From: Oxalobacter formigenes
GTDB taxonomy: Bacteria; Pseudomonadota; Gammaproteobacteria; Burkholderiales; Burkholderiaceae_D
Direction of reading: 5' to 3'
DNA: 64,000 bases
Assembly: GCF_002127965.1 (NCBI RefSeq)
Contig: NZ_CP018787.1
Coordinates: forward strand, 2,170,001-2,234,000
Both the position numbers and the translations under genes were made by a program. This document shows positions 37,518-43,983 of the stretch, piece after piece (positions within the stretch are counted from its first letter, which is position 1; each line of letters starts with the position of its first letter). Under the pieces are notes generated by a model. That model was not told where the DNA came from, made no database searches, and was given only the letters and a program-made list of their open reading frames with translations.

Positions 37518-37931
37518 TTTCATACTTTCAAAAAAAACAATAAATCATTAACAGGGAAAAAACCGGCAAGAACAAGACAGCCTCTTATAAGATCACTATT
37601 TTAAGGTGGCACCTTTTCTTTGGTTCACACAGCTTTCAAGTGTCGGCTGGCGAAAAGAAACATATAAATATCAAACATGGAATCAATTCCGATATTGTTT
37701 TATTTGTAAATGTTATATATTCATTAAGTCTGAAAGATTTCAACACGCTCTACAAGCAACTGTATCTCCGAAGTTAACAGAACCATCTTTTGCCCGGTTT
37801 TTCCGAAAAACCGGGCAAGCATGCAGGGCATTTAACCTGACTACGAACAAATGCCGACGATCTGCTGGCGAAGTGGCGTCTTCAGGCTATCAAAAGGTGC
37901 CTTTCTGACAATCAACTAAAGGAGTTTCGCC
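37518..37931. other. Leader region upstream of the formamidase operon
   Basis: A 414-base gap, AT-rich in its first two thirds. It holds a 12-bp hairpin at 37791-37817 and a strong AAAGGAG Shine-Dalgarno at 37918-37924. A TGGCAC at 37607-37612 looks like a sigma-54 -24 element but lacks the -12 GC, so no sigma-54 promoter is called. No NtrC box and no convincing sigma-70 pair were found. Confidence 0.5.
37791..37817. other. Perfect 12-bp hairpin upstream of fmdA
   Basis: TGCCCGGTTTTT (37791-37802) pairs with AAAAACCGGGCA (37806-37817) around CCG. It is not followed by a T tract on either strand. It lies 115 bases before the fmdA start and could sit in the leader transcript or act as a DNA palindrome for a regulator. 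Confidence 0.55.
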
Positions 37932-39161
37932 ATGACACAAACACTCATCAAAGTCGATCTCAAGCAACCGGCGACACAGAACGAACAGATCCATAACCGC
38001 TGGCATCCGGATATCCCCATGGCCTGCTGGGTCAGTCCCGGCGATGATTTCGTACTTGAAACCTATGACTGGACCGGGGGTGCCATCGGAAACAACGACA
38101 GTGCGGATGATGTGCGGGACCTGGATCTGACTATCGTTCACTATCTGTCTGGCCCGGTTGGTGTTAAGGGTGCACAACCGGGTGACCTTCTCGTGGTCGA
38201 CCTGCTTGATCTTGGTGCCAAGGAAGAAGTGCCCTGGGGTTTTAACGGCTTCTTTGCAAAAAAGAATGGCGGCGGTTTTTTGACAGATGAGTTTCCGATG
38301 GCACAAAAGTCCATCTGGGATTTTCACGGGATATACACTACCTCACGCCATATCCCGGGCGTCAGATTCGCGGGACAAATTCATCCGGGCCTGATCGGTT
38401 GCCTTCCATCTCATGATCTTTTGAAAACCTGGAACAAACGTGAACTCGGACTGATTGCGACTGATCCGGATCGTGTTCCTCCTCTGGCCAATCCACCCGT
38501 TTCAAGAACCGCGCATATGGGGAAAATGAAAGGCGAGGCCCGTGATAAAGCGGCAGCGGAAGCGGCCCGAACCGTCCCTCCCCGCGAGCACGGGGGCAAT
38601 TGCGATATCAAGGACCTCTCCAAAGGATCGCGCATTTACTTTCCCGTATATGTAGATGGGGCAGGACTCTCCGTCGGCGATCTCCATTTCGCGCAAGGCG
38701 ACGGTGAAATCACTTTCTGTGGTGCCATTGAAATGGCAGGTGGCTGGGTGCATATGCGAGTCGAACTGATCAAGGACGGCATGTCCAAATATGGTATCAA
38801 AAACCCAGTCTTCAAACCGGGCCCGCTGACGCCAAACTACAATGATTACCTGATTTTCGAAGGTATATCAGTGGATTCGGACGGAAAACAATACTATCTG
38901 GATGCCAATGTCGCCTATAAACAGGCTTGTCTGAATGCGATTGAATACCTGAAAAAATTCGGTTTTTCCGGAGCGCAAGGCTATTCCATTCTGGGGTCCG
39001 CTCCGGTTCAGGGACATTTCAGCGGGGTTGTCGATATTCCGAATTCCTGTGCGACCCTGTGGCTGCCGACACAAATCTTTGAATTTGACATCAGGCCAAA
39101 TGCATCCGGCCCTGTGAAATATCTTGATGGCAGTATCAATATGCCTATTTCATACGACTGA
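37932..39161 (+). CDS. fmdA: Formamidase (acetamidase/formamidase family)
   Basis: Hydrolyses formamide to formate and ammonia. The 409-residue product matches the FmdA/AmdA family length and shows its blocks near the N-terminus (HNRWHPDIPMACWVSPGDDF, TYDWTGG). Later blocks are PGDLLVVDLLDLG, the long VPPREHGGNCDIKDLSKGSR segment, DLHFAQGDGEI and ALWLPTQIFEFDI-like text at the C-terminus. It is unrelated to the nitrilase-type formamidase AmiF. No signal peptide. AAAGGAG precedes the ATG by seven bases. With fmdB and the AmiS/UreI-type channel it forms an amide uptake and hydrolysis operon; nitrogen supply or pH control are the likely roles. Confidence 0.94.
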   Translation: MTQTLIKVDLKQPATQNEQIHNRWHPDIPMACWVSPGDDFVLETYDWTGGAIGNNDSADDVRDLDLTIVHYLSGPVGVKGAQPGDLLVVDLLDLGAKEEVPWGFNGFFAKKNGGGFLTDEFPMAQKSIWDFHGIYTTSRHIPGVRFAGQIHPGLIGCLPSHDLLKTWNKRELGLIATDPDRVPPLANPPVSRTAHMGKMKGEARDKAAAEAARTVPPREHGGNCDIKDLSKGSRIYFPVYVDGAGLSVGDLHFAQGDGEITFCGAIEMAGGWVHMRVELIKDGMSKYGIKNPVFKPGPLTPNYNDYLIFEGISVDSDGKQYYLDANVAYKQACLNAIEYLKKFGFSGAQGYSILGSAPVQGHFSGVVDIPNSCATLWLPTQIFEFDIRPNASGPVKYLDGSINMPISYD

Positions 39162-39176
39162 GCTGATAAATCGTCA

Positions 39177-39198
39177 ACGGACAGGTTTGCCTGTCCGT
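39177..39198 (+). other. Intercistronic hairpin between fmdA and fmdB
   Basis: Perfect 9-bp stem ACGGACAGG/CCTGTCCGT (39177-39185 with 39190-39198) with a TTTG loop and no T tract. It lies 16 bases after the fmdA stop and 32 before the fmdB start. It could protect or process the mRNA so that fmdA and the downstream genes are expressed at different levels. Confidence 0.7.
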
Positions 39199-39230
39199 AA
39201 AGAATGAAAACCGGTTTACAGGAGGTCAAT

Positions 39231-39566
39231 ATGCCCATGTATGAATACGAATGTAAGAGCTGCGGTATTTTTACCGTCCTGCGCCCCCTTGATGAAAGGA
39301 ATTCACCGACGTGCTGTCCTGCATGTCAAACCGATGCAAAACGGGTTATCCATTCTGCACCGGGAACCACATGGCTTGGGAAACAAACCGTGACGATGCA
39401 TGAGGTAAACGAACGAAGCCGACATGAACCGAAAACACTGGAACAGTACAAATCCAGTGTTCACGGTGCAGGCTGCAGTTGCTGCTTTACAAACAAAAAA
39501 TCCACGGCAACATCCGAAAAAGCCCTTAAAACAGGTGGTTCACGCCCCTGGATGATTTCGCACTGA
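39231..39566 (+). CDS. fmdB: FmdB-type zinc ribbon protein
   Basis: A 111-residue protein of the FmdB family. The start MPMYEYECKSCG and CCPACQ form a four-cysteine zinc ribbon within the first 40 residues. The rest is polar, with a second CSCC cluster near residue 87. FmdB was named from the formamidase operon of Methylophilus and proposed to regulate it; direct evidence for regulation is limited. A perfect AGGAGGT at 39220-39226 fixes the ATG at 39231 and rules out the in-frame ATG at 39204. It is the second gene of the operon. Confidence 0.92.
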   Translation: MPMYEYECKSCGIFTVLRPLDERNSPTCCPACQTDAKRVIHSAPGTTWLGKQTVTMHEVNERSRHEPKTLEQYKSSVHGAGCSCCFTNKKSTATSEKALKTGGSRPWMISH

Positions 39567-39589
39567 CATTCAATAAACGAGCCCAATCC

Positions 39590-39618
39590 ATTCCCTGTCG
39601 AGCAAGAGGACAGGGAAT
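39590..39618 (+). other. Intercistronic hairpin between fmdB and the amide channel gene
   Basis: Perfect 10-bp stem ATTCCCTGTC/GACAGGGAAT (39590-39599 with 39609-39618), nine-base loop, no T tract. It ends just before the Shine-Dalgarno of the next gene. It shares the CCTGTC core with the hairpin after fmdA. Confidence 0.7.
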
Positions 39619-39636
39619 ATTCGAAGGAGGTTCCCC

Positions 39637-40116
39637 ATGCTTGGAGTGACTTTGCTTTTCGTCGGAATCGTACTGATCAACAATGGCGCCTGCCAACTTT
39701 TGAAAGTGGACAAAAAATCCACGGCAGCGTTAAACGTCATTGTCGGTTTCCTGCTCACCTTCATCAATTTCGTTGCTATTTACAAAGGGGATTATTATGC
39801 GGCAGGCACTGGGCTGCTATTTGCCTTCACCTATCTTTTTGTCGCCGCGAACAATATTTTCAACCTGAACCTGAAACCCTATGGCATATACTCCCTGTTT
39901 GTCGCCATCAATACCATTCCCTGTGCCATGCTGGTCGCTTCGGATGACATGCGCATGACTGTCATCTGGATCGCATGGGGAATTCTCTGGTTTACCGGTT
40001 TCATCGAAGGAACGCTACAAAAAAACCTGGGCAAATTCGTACCCTATCTTGCCATCGTCGAAGGCATCCTGACAGCATGGATTCCCGGTTTTCTCATGTT
40101 GGCCGGCAAGTGGTGA
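39637..40116 (+). CDS. AmiS/UreI family amide or urea channel
   Basis: A 159-residue inner-membrane protein with six hydrophobic segments, the size and pattern of AmiS and UreI channels, which pass short amides or urea. Recognisable blocks are LLFVGIVLINNGACQLL, TYLFVAANNIFNLN and WIAWGILWFTGFIEG. UreI of Helicobacter is opened by acid through periplasmic histidines. Here no histidine is present at all, so acid gating of that type is unlikely. A strong GAAGGAGG lies just upstream of the ATG. As the third gene of the fmdA-fmdB operon, it most likely admits formamide or acetamide. Confidence 0.9.
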   Translation: MLGVTLLFVGIVLINNGACQLLKVDKKSTAALNVIVGFLLTFINFVAIYKGDYYAAGTGLLFAFTYLFVAANNIFNLNLKPYGIYSLFVAINTIPCAMLVASDDMRMTVIWIAWGILWFTGFIEGTLQKNLGKFVPYLAIVEGILTAWIPGFLMLAGKW

Positions 40117-40199
40117 ACAGACTCTGTTTCTTCAATCAAAAAAACAGCCAAAAAACAAAGGCGTCTGGTGCGGCTTTCAAAAAAGCAAATCGAAAAAAC

Positions 40200-40736
40200 T
40201 CATTTTTTTCTGTTAACCGAATGTTGCAAGACTTCTGATGGAACCAGCGATTCGATCTCAAACGGCGTCAATTCATCCATTTGATACACAATACGGCGCC
40301 TGTTCACGTCTTCTGTATCGACAATATATTTCATGATCCGTATGCCGTTAGAGCGGATCATCGGACGTGAGGCATATGTTTTCAGGACCGTTTCACATTT
40401 GCTTCTGTCCTGCTCCGCGCCACTTTTGGCGATCATTTCCTCGACATGATCGAAAACATCCTGAAGCATCTGTGTGGAACTCCCCTCCATCGCCACCACG
40501 TTATAGCGATATTTCCAGTGCTGGCTGTCCCACCCGGCAACAGCATTGCAGATATTCCGGTAGTGCGTCCTGAATTCATCAGACGTCATGGCTCGTCTGG
40601 ATGATTCAGCCTGTACACGCTCAGATGAGTTGTTTCCGTCACCAAATTCCCAATGACGCTTTTCGCGATCAGCAGTAAAAACGTAACCGTCAACATAGAC
40701 GTTAACGAAGTTTCCAAACGATTCCTCAACTATCAT
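40200..40736 (-). CDS. Hypothetical cytosolic protein
   Basis: I do not recognise this 178-residue protein. It is acidic-to-neutral and soluble, with no signal peptide, membrane segment, cysteine cluster or nucleotide-binding motif. The N-terminal part looks beta-rich (FGNFVNVYVDGYVFTADREKRHWEF). The middle is helical (FRTHYRNICNAVAGWDSQHW; QMLQDVFDHVEEMIAKSG), and the end has an Arg-rich strand. GGGAGGT just before the ATG at 40736 supports that start; the frame is open to 40799. It is convergent with the formamidase operon and divergent from the MscS-type gene. Codon use looks normal for the window, so it is probably a real gene of narrow distribution. Confidence 0.7.
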   Translation of the reverse strand: MIVEESFGNFVNVYVDGYVFTADREKRHWEFGDGNNSSERVQAESSRRAMTSDEFRTHYRNICNAVAGWDSQHWKYRYNVVAMEGSSTQMLQDVFDHVEEMIAKSGAEQDRSKCETVLKTYASRPMIRSNGIRIMKYIVDTEDVNRRRIVYQMDELTPFEIESLVPSEVLQHSVNRKK

Positions 40737-41002
40737 CTGACCTCCCTTATTCCCGGATGAGACTGGCGGTTTGTTCCATGTCGTTTCATTATGAATCATA
40801 TTCGCCGGTCCATGAAAATTTTTTGGCAGTTGCCACTTACACCCGAATATCTCCCAAACTGGTTTTCGGGCTTAGGTAGCAGTCATGGGACCTTGCCCCC
40901 ATTTATCTCATCTTCACGTCTTTTAACAAAAAATAAATGACGCTTTACATCTCTCAATAAAATGGTACTCAACAGTGGTGACGAATTCTGTTCCTCCACC
41001 AT

Positions 41003-42118
41003 ATGACACACCGGGATGAGCCAATTTCCGAATACCCGCCGGAAAACATCGATTCACATTTTCTGAGCTACATGATGGAAGAAAAATTAACAAGCCTCGA
41101 CACGGTATTTCTGGTCAGTACCATGACTGATCAGCATCTGGTAGCCATTCTTGCCCTTATGGGAGTTCTGGCAATTGCCTACCTGGGCCTGCGCATGAAA
41201 AGATTTCGCAACAAAATTCCCTTTCACATTACGCGTGTGGCGATTGCCTTCTTTCTGCTTTACCTGATCAGCAAACTGCTGAGACGCTTCATCGAAATCC
41301 ATCACATCACGTTTATCACACCAAAAGAAATCAGCTTTTTATATCTTCTGGCCGTTGTCGCCCTTTCCATCAAGGAATCGTTTGTCTTCGCCGACCAGTT
41401 CAGAAAATATCTTGTCAATACCGGAAGAAATACAACGTCGGCACAGTTTATTACCAAAGCCATAAAAATCGTCAGTGTGATCTCCATCCTGCTGGTATTC
41501 GGTGAACATTTTGGCCTCAGCTTTGCGGGCTTGCTGACCTTCGGAGGCATCGGCGGCATTGCCATCGGTCTGGCCGGTAAAGATATTCTCTCCAATCTTT
41601 TTTCAGGCGTCATGCTTTATTTCGATCGTCCATTCAACATCGGCGACTGGATACGTTCCCCCGATCGACAGATAGAGGGAACCGTCGTCGAAATCGGATG
41701 GAGAATCACGAAAATCATGACTTTCCAGAACCGGCCCTTATACGTTCCCAACTATCTGTTTTCGTCGATCTCCGTCGAAAACCCCGGGAGAATGCTGAAC
41801 TGGCGAATCAATTTTTCCATCGGCATTCTTGCTGACGATTCCAGCAAGATAAAACCCATCATCAGCCAGATAAAAGACATGCTCGAGAAAAACGAGGGTA
41901 TCGACCAAAAGCAACCACTCGTCGTCAGCTTCAACCAGATCGGCGCTTCATCCCTGAACATACTCGTCTATTGTTTTACGAAGACAACCGTCTGGAAAGA
42001 ATGGCTGCAAGTACAGGAAGACGTTTATCTTTCAATCATCGACATCGTGCAGAAAAACGGTTCACAAATGCCTTATCCGACGCAGACAGTCATTCTGGAT
42101 CAGGAAACCAAAACCTGA
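41003..42118 (+). CDS. MscS-type mechanosensitive ion channel
   Basis: A 371-residue inner-membrane channel that opens under membrane tension and releases solutes on osmotic downshock. After an N-terminal hydrophilic stretch come four membrane segments. The pore-lining helix has the Gly/Ala pattern LLTFGGIGGIAIGLAGKDI, followed by NLFSGVMLYFDRPFNIGDWI, the MscS signature (about residues 180-215). The beta domain and alpha/beta domain follow (GTVVEIGWRITKI; VPNYLFSSISVENPGR). The N-terminal addition makes it larger than E. coli MscS (286 residues). The Shine-Dalgarno is weak. It seems monocistronic. Confidence 0.93.
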   Translation: MTHRDEPISEYPPENIDSHFLSYMMEEKLTSLDTVFLVSTMTDQHLVAILALMGVLAIAYLGLRMKRFRNKIPFHITRVAIAFFLLYLISKLLRRFIEIHHITFITPKEISFLYLLAVVALSIKESFVFADQFRKYLVNTGRNTTSAQFITKAIKIVSVISILLVFGEHFGLSFAGLLTFGGIGGIAIGLAGKDILSNLFSGVMLYFDRPFNIGDWIRSPDRQIEGTVVEIGWRITKIMTFQNRPLYVPNYLFSSISVENPGRMLNWRINFSIGILADDSSKIKPIISQIKDMLEKNEGIDQKQPLVVSFNQIGASSLNILVYCFTKTTVWKEWLQVQEDVYLSIIDIVQKNGSQMPYPTQTVILDQETKT

Positions 42119-42276
42119 GAATTCAGTTGAAAACCATTACCTGAGGCAAATTGATAAAACATAAACTGATACCCGACAAAATCATTAAAAATAAGTGCAT
42201 CGTTTTTATGAAGGACTGCAAGTATCAGCGCAGAGCAAGTTTGCCTGTTTTCAATCACCAATGGAGGAAGTGTTTC

Positions 42277-42681
42277 ATGAAAAAAGTAATATTGGCTCTT
42301 GTATCAATACCTTTGGCAGCCTGTCTTGGGATAGCTCATGCCCAGGATTCATCAGATGCGTCAGTCGGCAATAATCCGAGTCGTGCTGAAATGCGACAAC
42401 AACAAGCAGACGGCATCCGTTCGAGAAAAGAGAACGTGGCAGGAGCCCATAAAAAAGCACAAAGAGATCCTGCAACAAGAAAAGCCCGGCAGCAACAAAA
42501 AGAAGGCAGGATGGAAAGAGAAAAAGAAATAGCGGGGGCACATAAAAAAGCCAAAAGAGATCCGGCCTCCAAAGCGGCCCGTCAAAAACAGAGAGATGGC
42601 ATGATGGAAAGGAAAAGCAACATATCCGGTGCACATCAAAAAGCTCGCGATGCCAGAAATGAATCCATGCAAAACAATTAA
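42277..42681 (+). CDS. Exported basic protein with three 31-residue tandem repeats
   Basis: Unrecognised 134-residue protein. Residues 1-22 are a signal peptide (MKKVILALVSIPLAACLGIA, cleavage after AHA). The mature part from residue 40 is three tandem copies of a 31-residue unit: 40-70, 71-101 and a shortened 102-130. Each has a core GAHKKA or GAHQKA, then RDP in the first two, and RQQQ or RQKQ at the start of each unit. It is rich in Lys, Arg, Gln, Ala and Glu, with no aromatic residues, and should be helical or disordered in the periplasm. GGAGGAAG at 42263-42270 fixes the ATG; an upstream extension to 42151 has no signal sequence. Composition recalls acid-shock proteins such as Asr, but no homology is claimed. 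Confidence 0.82.
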   Translation: MKKVILALVSIPLAACLGIAHAQDSSDASVGNNPSRAEMRQQQADGIRSRKENVAGAHKKAQRDPATRKARQQQKEGRMEREKEIAGAHKKAKRDPASKAARQKQRDGMMERKSNISGAHQKARDARNESMQNN

Positions 42682-42701
42682 TTTCTCTTGAGCTTCAAAA
42701 T

Positions 42702-42737
42702 AACGAAGCGTACTGAAAAATTTCAGTACGCTTCGTT
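42702..42737. terminator. Long hairpin after the repeat protein gene
   Basis: Near-perfect 17-bp inverted repeat (42702-42718 with 42721-42737, ACGAAGCGTACTGAAA arm), followed by only a short T run. It lies 20 bases after the stop codon, so a terminator is likely, though the U tract is weak. Confidence 0.6.
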
Positions 42738-42926
42738 TGACTGTTCATGACTTTCGATATGGTAAAGGCGAACCATTATCAATGGATGAAAACATTGTGA
42801 ACTGACATCCCCATCTATCTCAAATACAAAAAAGATAGGCATTTCCGCAGATATTCAAGAGCTGTGAGATATTGAGTGAAAAACAGGGAAAAGATCCTGA
42901 GAATATTTCCTGCAGGCCTTATATAC

Positions 42927-43018
42927 TGGCGGAAAGGCAGGGATTTGAACCCTGGATACGGGGTTACCGTATACCGGATTTCGAGTCCGGCGCATTCGAC
43001 CACTCTGCCACCTTTCCG
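42927..43018 (-). tRNA. tRNA-Ser (anticodon CGA)
   Basis: Minus-strand cloverleaf with acceptor stem GGAAAGG (43012-43018) pairing with CCTTTCC (42931-42937), discriminator G and an encoded CCA at 42927-42929. The D-arm region GGCAGAGTGGTCGAATG and the long variable arm (TATACGG...CCGTATC) are typical of serine tRNAs, as is the T-arm GGTTCAAATCC. The anticodon CGA is at 42982-42984 in loop CTCGAAA and reads UCG. Confidence 0.97.
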
Positions 43019-43047
43019 TTTTTGAGCGACAATCTGTCGAGCTCAAA

Positions 43048-43053
43048 ATTATA
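43048..43053 (-). promoter_or_regulatory. -10 element for tRNA-Ser
   Basis: Minus-strand TATAAT, preceded by TGC (extended -10), 30 bases upstream of the tRNA 5' end. The -35 region is weak. The spacer toward the tRNA contains a partial inverted repeat (TTGAGC...GCTCAA, 43022-43046). Confidence 0.6.
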
Positions 43054-43120
43054 GCAGGAAACATTCCGGATACCTAGTGCCATATCAATCGTGTTTTTAT
43101 CCTTCTTTTTGCGTGTGGCT

Positions 43121-43126
43121 TATAAT
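43121..43126 (+). promoter_or_regulatory. -10 element for map
   Basis: TATAAT at 43121-43126, 39 bases upstream of the map ATG. No clear -35 hexamer, so the call rests on the perfect -10 and its position. Confidence 0.45.
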
Positions 43127-43164
43127 AATGTTTTGAATCCATTCTCCGCATATACACGATCACA

Positions 43165-43974
43165 ATGGCTATTATTCCCATCAAAAACGCCGAACAAATC
43201 GAAGGCATCCGAAAAGCCAGCCAGCTTGCAGCCGAAGTGCTTGATTACGTCGCCCCTTTTGTCAAACCGGGTGTCAGCACGGGCGAGCTCGACAAGCTTT
43301 GTCATGAATTCATCATTGCACATGACGCCATTCCGGCACCGCTGAATTATTGTCCACCCGGCTATACCCCTTATCCCAATGCAACCTGTATTTCATTGAA
43401 CGATGTGGTCTGTCACGGCATTCCCAATTTCAACAAACTGCTGAAAAAAGGCGATTCCATCAATATCGATATCACGGTCATCAAGGACGGGTACTTCGGT
43501 GATACCAGCCGGATGTATTTCGCTGGCGAACCGTCGATTATGGCCAAACGCCTCGCGAAAATCACGTATGAATGTATGTGGCTTGGCATTATGGAAGTGA
43601 AACCCGGTGCCCATCTGGGCGATATCGGTTATGTCATTCAGGATTATGCCGAAAACGCCGGTTACAGTGTCGTGCGTGAATTCTGTGGTCATGGCGTCGG
43701 TCTTGAATTCCATGAGGAACCTCAGGTCCTGCATTACGGCCGTCGCGGTACACTGGCAGAACTGAAACCCGGCATGATCTTTACAATCGAACCGATGATC
43801 AACGCAGGCGGCAAATCCATTCGCGCCATGCCGGACGGCTGGACAATCAGGACGAAGGACAGAAGTCTCTCTGCCCAATGGGAGCATACGATTCTGGTGA
43901 CGGATACCGGGTATGAAGTATTGACGGTCTCTCCCGATATGCCGTCACCTCCCAATTTTGCCAAAAAGAAATAA
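43165..43974 (+). CDS. map: Methionine aminopeptidase, type I
   Basis: Removes the initiator methionine from nascent proteins. The 269-residue pita-bread enzyme shows the metal ligands in NIDITVIKDGYFGDTSRM (two Asp), in GHGVGLEFHEEP (His) and in FTIEPMIN (Glu), plus the last Glu in SAQWEHTILVTDTGYEVL. The start MAIIPIKNAEQIEGIR is typical. It lies nine bases upstream of glnD, a pairing common in betaproteobacteria. It works downstream of peptide deformylase, whose gene is also in this window. Confidence 0.98.
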   Translation: MAIIPIKNAEQIEGIRKASQLAAEVLDYVAPFVKPGVSTGELDKLCHEFIIAHDAIPAPLNYCPPGYTPYPNATCISLNDVVCHGIPNFNKLLKKGDSINIDITVIKDGYFGDTSRMYFAGEPSIMAKRLAKITYECMWLGIMEVKPGAHLGDIGYVIQDYAENAGYSVVREFCGHGVGLEFHEEPQVLHYGRRGTLAELKPGMIFTIEPMINAGGKSIRAMPDGWTIRTKDRSLSAQWEHTILVTDTGYEVLTVSPDMPSPPNFAKKK

Positions 43975-43983
43975 CCTCATATC

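Noticed and set aside
37607-37622. Possible sigma-54 promoter upstream of fmdA (TGGCAC)
   Set aside because: The -24 half is perfect but the positions of the -12 GC are TT, and no NtrC box lies upstream.
39177-39198. Hairpin after fmdA as a terminator
   Set aside because: No T tract follows and the next gene of the same operon starts 32 bases later with a strong Shine-Dalgarno.
42151-42276. Upstream extension of the repeat protein by 42 residues
   Set aside because: The extension would bury the signal peptide, and GGAGGAAG lies just before the downstream ATG.
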